DNA of 53,773 nt from Thermosynechococcaceae cyanobacterium MS004 (GTDB lineage Bacteria; Cyanobacteriota; Cyanobacteriia; Thermosynechococcales; Thermosynechococcaceae). Position 1 is the first letter of the stretch, and every line of letters begins with the position of its first letter. The DNA lies in the NCBI GenBank assembly GCA_022402525.1, contig JAKRSB010000005.1, forward strand, positions 1-53,773. The letters run 5' to 3'. This document shows, one piece after another, positions 9,560-17,136 of the stretch. A model generated the notes under the pieces. That model saw only the letters and a list, made by a program, of their open reading frames with translations, searched no databases and was not told the origin of the DNA. The position numbers and the translations under genes are program-made.

Positions 9560-10111
9560 ATGATAGAACTTGATTCTCTCCCCATTGCGGCTGAAGGCCT
9601 TGAAACCCTAGAGGGTAACGTACTGCTTACCCTAACGAAACTAGCAGGTCGTCAGCGCCGCATTGAGGCCACGATTCATTTACCGCACCCCATTGAGCTA
9701 GTTTGGCAGGTCTTGACGGACTACGATGGGCTTTCAGACTTCATCCCCAACCTCTCTAAAAGCTGCCGCATCCCCCACCCAGACGGCGGCATTCGGGTAG
9801 AGCAGATAGGCATCCAAAACCTGAAGATTGTGACCTTTTCTGCACGGGTGGTGTTGGATATGGTGGAAGACTACCCCACCGCAATCCGATTCACCATGAC
9901 AGAGGGAGATTTCAAGGCATTCTCTGGGGCGTGGCTGCTCCAGCCTATCCCAGAGGCAGACGGTGGCGGAACTCGGCTGACCTATATCTTAGAAGTCTGG
10001 GCCAAGGCAACCATCCCCGTGGTTGCCATTGAGCAACGCCTCAAGAAAGACCTGCCCCAGAATTTATACGCCATCCGCGATCGCCTTGCGGTACTCCATC
10101 AAGCAGCCTAA
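9560..10111 (+). CDS. SRPBCC (START-like) family protein
   Basis: A 183-residue protein with a helix-grip SRPBCC fold of the Coq10/polyketide-cyclase type: IEATIHLPHPIELVWQVLTDYDGLSDFIPNL (start about 32) is the typical first strand and helix, followed by the curved sheet and a C-terminal helix (AIEQRLKKDLPQNLYAIRDRL). Such proteins bind hydrophobic ligands. In cyanobacteria this subfamily is widespread and not assigned a reaction. ATG 9560 has no Shine-Dalgarno directly before it; an aaggag at 9505 is too far away. The EamA gene follows convergently with a 5-bp gap. Confidence 0.82.
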   Translation: MIELDSLPIAAEGLETLEGNVLLTLTKLAGRQRRIEATIHLPHPIELVWQVLTDYDGLSDFIPNLSKSCRIPHPDGGIRVEQIGIQNLKIVTFSARVVLDMVEDYPTAIRFTMTEGDFKAFSGAWLLQPIPEADGGGTRLTYILEVWAKATIPVVAIEQRLKKDLPQNLYAIRDRLAVLHQAA

Positions 10112-10116
10112 GCAAC

Positions 10117-11082
10117 CTAAGCCTTCCGCGATCGCCCCACGATGCTCCCTTCTCCGCTCAGGAGGGCAATCCCCAGGGTGACAATCACAATTCCTGTGAC
10201 CTGAAGGCTGCTCAAGGCTTCGCGGATTGTTGCCCAGGCCATGAGGGCGGTAATGGCAGGGCTCCCCGAACCCGTTATGGAGGCAGCAGTTGCGCCAATC
10301 ATCCGAATACCGAGGTTGTGCAGGGTGTGGCCCACAAAGCTCATGAGTCCGGAAAAAATGCCTCCAATCCAGAGGGGTGTCCAGTCTAGGGCTTGGATAT
10401 TAGGTAGGGGAAACAGCAGCAGACTCAGACCCGACAGGAACAGCGTTACGGTAAAACTCACCCAGGTAAAGGGGATGGGGTGGAGTGCCTGAAAGCATTT
10501 TTGGGCAATGACGGAGTAGAAGGCATAGACCACTCCCCCCCCTACGCTTGCCAAAATGCCGAGGGTAATGGAGGCGCGATCATCAATGGCGCTGGACTGG
10601 GGAATGGTAAGGGCACTGCCCACTAGGATGATGCCCATCACAACCCAACGAAAAAGAGTCGGGCGATCGCCAAAAAAGCGCCAGGAAAGCAGCGCTGTAA
10701 AGACGGGATAGGTAAAAAATAGGGTCATGGCAATCCCCGTGGGGATAAGACCAATGGCAATGTAGAGCAGGGCAATGTTGAGAAACATCAGCGCCCCACA
10801 GCCCACAGCCTGCTGGAGTACCGTCCACTGCTGTCCCTGCACTAAAAGCCGAAGTTCCTTTAGGGCGCTGGGATACAGCCGCAGGGAGAGTATCGCCATC
10901 AGGGGAACAACCAGCACCATTCGCTGCACCATCAACAGCATGGAAGATTGTAGATTGGGCTGTACGTAGCCCCCCACCCAAAAGGCCCCCAAGAGAAGCT
11001 GTTCTGTAAACAAAATTCTGACGGCAACGTTATGAAACGTCAGGAAGATCGCACCGAGAATCACCGTGCCGATACCAAGCAT
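10117..11082 (-). CDS. EamA (DMT superfamily) transporter
   Basis: A roughly 322-residue integral membrane protein with ten hydrophobic segments arranged as two EamA repeats, typical of drug/metabolite exporters. From ATG 11082 it begins LGIGTVILGAIFLTFHNVAVRILF, the usual start of this subfamily, and ends GSIVGRSRKA. Substrate unknown. The reading frame stays open upstream to a TTG at 11196 and through sequence that encodes part of an ABC ATPase, so the annotated start could be placed too far upstream. No good ribosome site precedes ATG 11082 or the alternative ATG 11121. Confidence 0.83.
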   Translation of the reverse strand: MLGIGTVILGAIFLTFHNVAVRILFTEQLLLGAFWVGGYVQPNLQSSMLLMVQRMVLVVPLMAILSLRLYPSALKELRLLVQGQQWTVLQQAVGCGALMFLNIALLYIAIGLIPTGIAMTLFFTYPVFTALLSWRFFGDRPTLFRWVVMGIILVGSALTIPQSSAIDDRASITLGILASVGGGVVYAFYSVIAQKCFQALHPIPFTWVSFTVTLFLSGLSLLLFPLPNIQALDWTPLWIGGIFSGLMSFVGHTLHNLGIRMIGATAASITGSGSPAITALMAWATIREALSSLQVTGIVIVTLGIALLSGEGSIVGRSRKA

Positions 11083-11088
11083 TATTTT

Positions 11089-11211
11089 TAGTGCGTGAAG
11101 AATGACGGTTTTGCCATCCATGTCCTTATCTAGGGTATCTTGGATGACCTTGTCCGTAATGGCGTCAAGGCTGAAGGTGGCTTCATCAAAAACCAAGATG
11201 GGGGCATTTTA
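11089..11211 (-). pseudogene. ABC-ATPase gene scrap joined to EamA gene
   Basis: On the minus strand, directly after a TAA and in frame with the EamA gene, about 33-35 codons read APILVFDEATFSLDAITD followed by VIQDTLDKDMDGKTVI. This is the Walker B/D-loop part of a bacteriocin- or lantibiotic-type ABC exporter (family pattern PILxFDEATSxLD...VIQxTLxR...GKTVI). Walker A, LSGGQ and the H-loop are missing. It is best read as a gene remnant left by a deletion or recombination that joined it to the EamA gene, and not as a working domain. Confidence 0.72.
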
Positions 11212-11325
11212 GGCGTCGTTTACAAATCATTTTTGAGATAGAAGATCAAGCCAAAAAGCACCTAAAGGGGGTTCTATACCCTAGGGTGCAGTAGGATCGG
11301 AGAGTAGCTTTCAGGAGCATGGGTC

Positions 11326-11541
11326 ATGGGTGAAGCGAAACGACGCAAAGAGCAGCTTGGCGAAAAATATGGACAGCCCGAAACGTCTTTTTTGTCAGGG
11401 CTCTCCGTCGGCAAGTTTAAGCCAGAGCAGTTCGTCAAATGGAGCACCCGTGGCGCGTGGATAGGAATTGGCGCTGTGGTAGTGGTTTGGGTGGTCATTC
11501 GGTTTATTGGCCCTGGCTTTGGTTGGTGGGAGGTGCAGTAG
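11326..11541 (+). CDS. DUF2839 small membrane protein
   Basis: A 71-residue protein of the cyanobacterial DUF2839 family, function unknown. MGEAKRRKEQLGEKYG at the N-terminus, FVKWSTRGAWIGIG and a single membrane segment (IGIGAVVVVWVVIRFIGPGFG) are hallmarks. The family is almost confined to cyanobacteria and plastid-bearing relatives and probably sits in the thylakoid or plasma membrane. Monocistronic; a 14-bp exact tandem duplication lies 50 bp past the stop. Confidence 0.9.
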   Translation: MGEAKRRKEQLGEKYGQPETSFLSGLSVGKFKPEQFVKWSTRGAWIGIGAVVVVWVVIRFIGPGFGWWEVQ

Positions 11542-11592
11542 GCTCTCCTCAAAATCTTTGTGCTATGGCCCCTCTTGTCCACAAAGCCCTGG

Positions 11593-11620
11593 GATCAAAG
11601 CTTGATGATCAAAGCTTGAT
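11593..11620. repeat. 14-bp exact tandem duplication
   Basis: Two identical adjoining copies of gatcaaagcttgat in the spacer between the DUF2839 gene and tRNA-Cys. Confidence 0.85.
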
Positions 11621-11695
11621 TTTCTGTAGGCTGGCATGAGATGATAAGTGACTGCTGAAAGGCTTTGTGGCAACAAAGGTTTAGGCAGCAAAACT

Positions 11696-11766
11696 GGCGG
11701 CATGGCCAAGTGGTAAGGCAGGAGCCTGCAAAGCTCTTACCCCCAGTTCGAATCTGGGTGCCGCCT
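11696..11766 (+). tRNA. tRNA-Cys(GCA)
   Basis: A 71-nt cloverleaf. Acceptor ggcggca pairs with tgccgcc, followed by discriminator T, as usual for Cys. D arm tggccaagtggtaaggca, anticodon loop ctgcaaa (anticodon gca) on a ggagc/gctct stem, and T arm ccccagttcgaatctgggg with a near-perfect stem. CCA is not encoded. Confidence 0.95.
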
Positions 11767-11843
11767 TTCAATCTTAGACGTCACGGCGCTGCGATCAAGG
11801 CAGATGGGCTAAGGCTCCGCCGCTATTTTTTATGAGGACTTTT

Positions 11844-12830
11844 ATGACGCGCTACGACGTATACGGGTTAGGAAATGCGCTCTTAGATATTGAGTGCGAA
11901 GTTGTACCACAGGTACTTGAGGATTTGGGCATCGATAAAGGCGTTATGACCCTTTTAGATGAAGAGAGCCAAAACAAAATTTTAAGCCGTCTGGATGGAC
12001 ATCCCACCAAAAGAACCTGTGGTGGCTCCGCCGCAAACACTATTATTGCAATTAGCCAGTTTGGGGGTAAAGCGTTTTACTCCTGCAAGGTAGCGCAGGA
12101 TGAGCCGGGTCAATACTATCTTCAGGATCTAGCCCAGTGCGGTGTAGATACCAGCCCCCAAACCTACGCTGAGTCAGAAATTACAGGCAAGTGCCTTGTC
12201 TTTGTGACGCCTGATGCTGACCGCACGATGAATACGTTCCTAGGAATTTCTTCGAGCTTTTCTGAGGCGGAACTGGTGCCAGAGGCGATCGCTGCATCGA
12301 CCTACACCTACATCGAAGGCTACCTGGTTACGGGAGAAAATAGCAAGCAGGCCGCAATTAAAGCCAGAGAAATTGCAGTGGGGGCGGGGCAAAAGGTAGC
12401 CCTAACGCTCTCTGACCTCAATATGGCCAAGTTTTTTAAGCAGGGCCTCCTAGAGATGATTGGCCCCGGCGTTGACTTTTTGTTTGCCAACGAAAGCGAA
12501 GCACTTGAAATAGCGGGTACTCAAAGCCTAGACAATGCCATTGCCTACCTCAAGACCTTGACCAAAGGCTTTGCCATTACCCTCGGCCCCAAGGGCTCCA
12601 TTATTTTTGATGGGGAAACGCTGATCAATATCGAAGCGTTTCCGGTCAAGGCGATCGATACCGTGGGAGCTGGTGATATGTATGCTGGAGGCGTCCTGTA
12701 TGGCATCACCAATGGACTAGACTGGGCAAAAGCTGGGCGTCTTGGGTCCTTGGCTTCCGCAAAGCTCGTCACCACCCTTGGCGCTCGGATGGCTACAGCA
12801 GATGTTCAGGCACTTTTAGGCAAGCTATAA
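11844..12830 (+). CDS. PfkB-family adenosine-kinase-like protein
   Basis: A 328-residue PfkB kinase of the adenosine kinase-like group (close to Synechocystis slr0537 in appearance), cytoplasmic. N-terminal YDVYGLGNALLDIE, the substrate signature GGSAANTI (about 54), GYLVTGENS, and the C-terminal DTVGAGD (272-278, catalytic Asp278) are all present. ATG 11844 is chosen over ATG 11832 because AGGA stands five bases before it. Probably phosphorylates a nucleoside or sugar with ATP; the exact substrate is uncertain. A stem-loop follows the stop. Confidence 0.88.
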   Translation: MTRYDVYGLGNALLDIECEVVPQVLEDLGIDKGVMTLLDEESQNKILSRLDGHPTKRTCGGSAANTIIAISQFGGKAFYSCKVAQDEPGQYYLQDLAQCGVDTSPQTYAESEITGKCLVFVTPDADRTMNTFLGISSSFSEAELVPEAIAASTYTYIEGYLVTGENSKQAAIKAREIAVGAGQKVALTLSDLNMAKFFKQGLLEMIGPGVDFLFANESEALEIAGTQSLDNAIAYLKTLTKGFAITLGPKGSIIFDGETLINIEAFPVKAIDTVGAGDMYAGGVLYGITNGLDWAKAGRLGSLASAKLVTTLGARMATADVQALLGKL

Positions 12831-12844
12831 ACCCACCAGGCTAC

Positions 12845-12878
12845 AAACCGACCAGATCATCAATCATCTGGTCGGTTT
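12845..12878 (+). terminator. Stem-loop after adenosine-kinase-like gene
   Basis: Perfect 13-bp stem aaaccgaccagat / atctggtcggttt with an 8-nt loop, 14 bp after the stop. The T-run is short, so termination may be partial or the loop may stabilise the mRNA end. Confidence 0.65.
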
Positions 12879-12924
12879 GTGGGTAAATATGATGCACCAA
12901 GTCCGCAAGCAGTGATTCAGAAAG

Positions 12925-12980
12925 CTAGTTCAACAAACTAGCTCAACAAACCAGCCTGCCTAAGCGCGATCGCGCTTAGG
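12925..12980. repeat. Tandem duplication plus HIP1 palindrome
   Basis: ctagttcaacaaa and ctagctcaacaaa adjoin at 12925-12950. At 12959-12980 a perfect 22-bp palindrome has arms cctaagcgcga / tcgcgcttagg around a HIP1-like core. A further 6-bp inverted repeat taggcc/ggccta overlaps its end. It may form a terminator without a T-run for the following minus-strand gene. Confidence 0.6.
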
Positions 12981-12991
12981 CCTTTGACGGC

Positions 12992-13480
12992 CTAAAGGTT
13001 CTTGATAGCCTCTTGTGCATCAAGCTCTTGCAAAACTTCCTGCATTCTTTCCTGCGACACGCCCCGTCTTGCCAGGTTGGAGAAGCAATGACCCGTTCCC
13101 TTCTGTGCGACGGGTTGACGGCGCAATTGCTGTAGAACAGTCATACAGGACGCGCAGTCACAGCCAAAGAGGGCCACCGCTGCATCGCTCTCAGCTTCGG
13201 TAAAATCTGGGGAAAATTCCCCATATAGCATATTCTCTGCCAGGGTATTGCTGTTGGAGGCAACTAGTAGAGACGCTTTTGAATGAAGCAAGCTTTGAAT
13301 GTTTGGAGAATGGAAACTGGCATCTTGGGGCAAGCTGCAAAAGCCTACGTTGACCTTGGTGGTGGCTGCTTGCGCTTCAAAAGCGGTTCCAGCAAGCAAA
13401 AAAGGCCCCAATAACGAACCAGAAATAGCTGGAATCGAGACTAATCTTAGTAAGATTTTAGTTTTGATTTGGGTGGTCAT
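12992..13480 (-). CDS. Secreted Cys-rich hypothetical protein
   Basis: A 162-residue exported protein without a named family. From ATG 13480 a signal peptide (LLGPFLLAGTAFEAQA, cleavage about residue 39) precedes a mature part with five cysteines: VGFCSL, then FGCDCASCMTVLQQLR (CxCxxC) and GHCFSNLARRG. The conserved-looking stretch ESDAAVALFGCDCASC sits before a long helix and a second helix near the end (VSQERMQEVLQELDAQEA). The CxCxxC motif could bind a metal or form periplasmic disulfides; this is inference. The six codons upstream of ATG 13480 are probably not translated. Confidence 0.7.
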   Translation of the reverse strand: MTTQIKTKILLRLVSIPAISGSLLGPFLLAGTAFEAQAATTKVNVGFCSLPQDASFHSPNIQSLLHSKASLLVASNSNTLAENMLYGEFSPDFTEAESDAAVALFGCDCASCMTVLQQLRRQPVAQKGTGHCFSNLARRGVSQERMQEVLQELDAQEAIKNL

Positions 13481-13675
13481 ACCGCACTCTTCAATCAATA
13501 GGTTAGGGATATTATAGACACGGCTTAGACAAATCGGACACTTTTGAGGCCAATATTACCTCAGAGATATACGATGTACTTTGCGCCTTCATCGCTTTTG
13601 CACTTACATCGCTTAAGCTTACCGAGAACTGGATGTAATGTATTGAGATTTCCCTATTGATCGTGAGCTTAGAAA

Positions 13676-13700
13676 GCCCGTCATTGCTGACGGGCAGTGG
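13676..13700 (-). terminator. Hairpin downstream of 13789 gene
   Basis: gcccgtca-ttgc-tgacgggc (13676-13695), an 8-bp perfect stem. Read on the minus strand it is followed by tttctaag, so it can end transcripts of the minus-strand gene that stops at 13789. The rest of 13499-13788 shows no gene. Confidence 0.6.
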
Positions 13701-13788
13701 GGAAAAACAGTACCCTGCTCAAAAAAAGATTAGAGGGGCTGAGATGTATTGAAATAGTTTATGAATAGGATTCATTTTGTGGATTAGA

Positions 13789-14148
13789 CTACCCTTTGCC
13801 CGTCACACTTTCAAATGCGCCCTTCACCTGATCTAAGACTGTTACGGCATCTTGTGAGTTGCTAGGACGGTTCATTTTGTCAGCATCTGCTGCGCCTTGA
13901 ATCTCATTGATGCCCTTATTAGCCTCTTTCTGAACCTGCTTACCATTGAGTAGGCCCGACTTAGCGGCATCCTGAGATTTCTTTTCAATGTTGCTCAGCT
14001 GGGCTGTACCATCTGTAAGAGCGCTCTTGTTGGCGCTGATGGCCATTGCGGGCAAAGCATGAGAGAGCAGCAGTAAGGAGCAAACAAACGCAACAAGCAG
14101 AGCTTTTGCTGGACGAAGGAGGGAAGACTTTATGCTATGGAGTGTCAT
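13789..14148 (-). CDS. Secreted small helical protein
   Basis: A 119-residue exported protein, unknown function. The signal peptide (ALLVAFVCSLLLLSHALPAMA, cleavage about residue 36) is followed by a short polar, Lys/Asp/Asn/Gln-rich sequence with no Cys and helical character (ANKSALTDGTAQLSNIEKKSQDAAKSG and the C-terminal VLDQVKGAFESVTGKG). It resembles the low-complexity stress-induced exported proteins of cyanobacteria. The next gene upstream has the same design and orientation, so the two may be related or coregulated. Confidence 0.65.
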   Translation of the reverse strand: MTLHSIKSSLLRPAKALLVAFVCSLLLLSHALPAMAISANKSALTDGTAQLSNIEKKSQDAAKSGLLNGKQVQKEANKGINEIQGAADADKMNRPSNSQDAVTVLDQVKGAFESVTGKG

Positions 14149-14296
14149 AATTCAAATTCCAAATGTGATTTTAACGCAAGGAAGTGCTTCGGATTCGGGC
14201 ATGTTGAGGTCGGTTGAATCTAAATTATTTTTAAATTCAACCTGCTGATAGATGGCTTAGGTAGGAACTTAGGTAGTGACTTAGATGCTAAAAGCC

Positions 14297-14728
14297 TTAA
14301 CCTTTGAAAAAATCCTTAACGTTGTCTATTAAGTTGCTCGTGGACTCATCCGTTTCATCAAGCTTTTGTTCAATGGCACCTTTGGTGCGCCCGATGTCTT
14401 CTTTTACTTTGCCTTGAGCCTGTGCTGCTTTTTGTTTCGCAATTCCAGAGACTTCTTCAACTTTGCCTTGGACTGTTCCGGCAAGCTTTTTAGCTTTTCC
14501 TTCAAGGCGATCGCTTGTTCCAGCACCACTGACGGTATCTAAGTTGGTCTTTGCTTTGCTGTCAGCCTGCTTCGCTAGGTCAGAAATTGTCGAGATTGTG
14601 GGGGCGGCGATCGCAGAAGAACTTGCAGACAACAATAGCGTGGAGCCAGAAGTAGTAGCGATCGCAAACATCATCACGAATAATAGTCTGACGATCTTTG
14701 AAATGACTTTTTTTAGAGTAAGCTTCAT
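14297..14728 (-). CDS. Secreted CsbD-like stress protein
   Basis: A 143-residue protein. From ATG 14728 it has a signal peptide (IVRLLFVMMFAIATTSGSTLLLSASSSAIAA), then a CsbD-like central part: DRLEGKAKKLAGTVQGKVEEVSG, followed by two Lys/Gln-rich heptad-like helices (KQKAAQAQGKVKEDIGRTKG). CsbD-like proteins are general stress proteins, in cyanobacteria often exported; biochemical function is unknown. A start 38 codons further upstream is open but would place residues before the signal peptide, so it is rejected. The spacers on either side are AT-rich and likely hold the promoters. Confidence 0.7.
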   Translation of the reverse strand: MKLTLKKVISKIVRLLFVMMFAIATTSGSTLLLSASSSAIAAPTISTISDLAKQADSKAKTNLDTVSGAGTSDRLEGKAKKLAGTVQGKVEEVSGIAKQKAAQAQGKVKEDIGRTKGAIEQKLDETDESTSNLIDNVKDFFKG

Positions 14729-14848
14729 AAGTCTAATCCTGTGTAGGTCGAATAATACTGACTCAAGAAAATATTGCTGCCACACAGATGAAATAAATTC
14801 AAAGGTGGGGGCAAAGAATGAATTTCTCGCTCTTGCAATCATCTAAAA

Positions 14849-15205
14849 CGTTATACAAATAAAGAGCTATTTAAATCTTTATTCTTTACGAGGACAGCAA
14901 GTCTCTTGACTTCACATAGTATTTCTACAACGATTCCAAGCTCCTTAGAATCTCTCTTCAGGGTGAAATCATTTTGAAACTTGTGTTGTGAGTCTCTCTA
15001 TGGACAGAGAAGCTGTGGTTTTTAGGGACGGAAAGTTTGTGAATTCTTGATGCAGGCAAGATTTTTATCAGTCATAATTATTGGAAATAAAGCAACTATT
15101 GGGAATAAAGCGGACGGTCAATGAAAAATTGGCGATTCTGAGTCTAATTTTTCATTGACTTTGTAGATTTAGACTTTTTTTTAGATTTTTACAGTTTTGA
15201 GTTTT
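14849..15205. promoter_or_regulatory. AT-rich spacer with long inverted repeat
   Basis: No gene. At 15117-15159 gtcaatgaaaaatt and aatttttcattgac form a perfect 14-bp stem around a 15-nt loop. Just before it, attggaaataaagc is repeated in near copy (15080-15110). The function is unclear; possibilities are a terminator, a small mobile-element relic or an mRNA structure. Confidence 0.5.
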
Positions 15206-15261
15206 GACGACTCAGCTTTGACGACTCAGCTTTGACAACTCAGCTTTGACAATTCAGCTTT
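15206..15261. repeat. 14-bp tandem repeat abutting a start codon
   Basis: Four copies of gacgactcagcttt with one or two changes each (15206, 15220, 15234, 15248). The array ends seven bases before ATG 15269 and replaces any normal ribosome site of the aminotransferase gene. Confidence 0.92.
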
Positions 15262-15268
15262 GACAACA

Positions 15269-16504
15269 ATGAATCGATCGCATGCCTTCCCAACGCCCTC
15301 TCGTTCCTTTGCCCATCACTGGCAGCTCGATCCAGAGGTTGTGTTTCTGAATCATGGGGCGTTTGGGGCCTGCCCTACGACCGTGTTAGAAGCCCAGCAA
15401 GCCTTTCAGCGACAGCTAGAGCGAGAGCCATTGCGGTTTGTGATGCGAGAGTATGAGCCGCTCCTAGACCATGCCCGTACTGTTCTGGCAGACTTCGTAG
15501 GGGCGGCCCCTGCAAATCTCGTCTTTGTGCCCAACGCCACCACAGGCGTCAATAGCGTCCTGCGATCGCTCTCCTTCAGTCCTGGAGACGAACTGCTCAC
15601 CACAAACCATGCCTATAACGCCTGCTGTAATGCCTTGCGGTTTGTGGCTGAGCGATCGGGTGCCAAGGTGGTGGTGGCAGAAATTCCCTTTCCCCTAGCG
15701 CTTGATTTACAAACTGCAGAAGCCCAGATCCATCAGGCGATCTTGAGCCAGGTTTCACCGCGTACCAGGCTGGTCATGCTGGATCATGTGTCTAGCCCTA
15801 CGGCACTCATCTTTCCGCTGCGATCGCTCATTCAAGCGCTCGCAGCGCAAGGAATTGAAACCCTGATTGACGGCGCTCACGCTCCTGGAATGCTGCCCCT
15901 CAACCTAGAAACCCTGGGTGCCACCTACTACACGGGAAACTGCCACAAGTGGCTGTGTGCTCCAAAGGGTGCTGGGTTTCTCTATGTGCAGCCAGAGCGT
16001 CAAAGCCAGATTCGACCCCTCACCATTAGCCACGGCGCTAACGCCAACCGTACTGATCGCTCTCGGTTTCAGCTGGAATTTGACTGGACTGGCACCCAAG
16101 ACTATTCCGCCTATCTGGCCGTGGCGACCGCGATCGACTATCTGGATAACCTATTGCCCCAAGGCTGGGCGGATGTCATGACCCATAACCGTCTCCTAGC
16201 GCTTCAGGCCCGTGAGATTCTGTGCAATGCCCTAGAGCAGCCCCTCCCTTGCCCTGCTGAAATGGTAGGGGCGATCGCAGCGGTTCCACTCCCCACCCGC
16301 TTTGGCATACCAGAAGCCATGACCAGCGAGATTGACCCGCTCCAAGATTGGCTCTGGGAGATCTATCAAATTGAAGTGCCCATTGTGCCGCTCTTTAACC
16401 CCGCCCGCAAGCTCATTCGCGTGTCAGCACAGATCTATAACGATCTTGAGCAATATCATTACCTGGCTCACGCGCTCCAGCAGCGGTTAAAGGATCTGGA
16501 CTAA
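15269..16504 (+). CDS. Class V aminotransferase, isopenicillin N epimerase-like
   Basis: A 411-residue fold-type I PLP enzyme. FLNHGAFGACP (27-35) is typical of the isopenicillin N epimerase/cysteine desulfurase-like group. Asp201 and His204 (IDGAHAPG) hold PLP, and Lys227 in NCHKW is the Schiff-base lysine. Length and motifs are complete. The true substrate in cyanobacteria is not established; desulfurase, epimerase or amino-acid lyase activity are all possible. The start is ATG 15269; the upstream in-frame TTG at 15260 lies in a tandem repeat. Confidence 0.85.
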   Translation: MNRSHAFPTPSRSFAHHWQLDPEVVFLNHGAFGACPTTVLEAQQAFQRQLEREPLRFVMREYEPLLDHARTVLADFVGAAPANLVFVPNATTGVNSVLRSLSFSPGDELLTTNHAYNACCNALRFVAERSGAKVVVAEIPFPLALDLQTAEAQIHQAILSQVSPRTRLVMLDHVSSPTALIFPLRSLIQALAAQGIETLIDGAHAPGMLPLNLETLGATYYTGNCHKWLCAPKGAGFLYVQPERQSQIRPLTISHGANANRTDRSRFQLEFDWTGTQDYSAYLAVATAIDYLDNLLPQGWADVMTHNRLLALQAREILCNALEQPLPCPAEMVGAIAAVPLPTRFGIPEAMTSEIDPLQDWLWEIYQIEVPIVPLFNPARKLIRVSAQIYNDLEQYHYLAHALQQRLKDLD

Positions 16505-16678
16505 AAAGCATGGCCTAGAAAGCAGGACACAGACTGAGTCAATTCGCAGGGTTGGCGGGAATCCTTCTGGATGTTACATCCTCCTTTTAATAGGGAAGAT
16601 CTGGCCAGATTTGCCGACTTTTGCTATGATTTACATAACTTTACACAATTATTCAGCAATAAGGTCGCAGAGCAGGTC

Positions 16679-16978
16679 ATGGCAGAGTCTTTTTTCTTAG
16701 ATCCAGATGAAGCAAAGTCGATGGGAGATATCGACTACATGCGTACCGCCAAAAAGGTCAAAAAAACCTTCCCCGCCACAACGGCTTGGGGCAGTGCGTT
16801 TGAGGAAGAAGTGGAGATTTCTGCTACGACAAAAATGGGTGGTGCCCGCCAGCCCGACCCTCAACTAGATACGTTTCAACCCTCTGAAACGCCCCAGCCA
16901 GAAGCATCAGTACGGCGAAAGGCTGCATCTGATTTGGATCTATTTCGCAATATGGCAAAGGATATTCGGAAGTCTTAG
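16679..16978 (+). CDS. Conserved cyanobacterial hypothetical protein
   Basis: A 99-residue soluble protein. The start MAESFFLDPDEAKSMGDIDYMRTAKKVKKTFP looks like the conserved core of a small cyanobacterial family; the rest is a low-complexity, Pro/Glu-rich linker and a basic C-terminal helix (SDLDLFRNMAKDIRKS). The reading frame is open 36 codons further upstream, but that part has no family character. No function is known and no catalytic motif is visible. A terminator follows. Confidence 0.65.
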   Translation: MAESFFLDPDEAKSMGDIDYMRTAKKVKKTFPATTAWGSAFEEEVEISATTKMGGARQPDPQLDTFQPSETPQPEASVRRKAASDLDLFRNMAKDIRKS

Positions 16979-16992
16979 GCTTAAGCAGTTTT

Positions 16993-17047
16993 AAGACGAG
17001 GCGCTGTCTTCTAGGGTTCTTCCAGAAAGCAGCGCTTTTCTCGTCTT
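16993..17047. terminator. Long terminator hairpin between convergent genes
   Basis: aagacgag pairs with ctcgtctt and the inner gcgctg with cagcgc; a tttt bulge follows the inner stem. Lying between convergent genes it can serve both strands. Confidence 0.65.
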
Positions 17048-17102
17048 TACCCGTCGGATCTCTACCCGTCTGAATTGATAGGTGCACAATTGATAGGTGC
17101 AC
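17044..17102. repeat. Two adjoining 15-bp tandem duplications
   Basis: tctttacccgtcgga / tctctacccgtctga at 17044-17073 run directly into two exact copies of aattgataggtgcac at 17073-17102. Two unrelated units of the same length sit side by side. Confidence 0.85.
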
Positions 17103-17136
17103 AGGGATTGAGTGCAGCCTCATTCTGGGCGCAGGT

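Noticed and set aside
10117-11196. One 359-residue ABC-EamA fusion protein from TTG 11196
   Set aside because: The ABC part lacks Walker A, signature and H-loop, starts right after a stop codon, and has no ribosome site; the EamA fold begins at ATG 11082.
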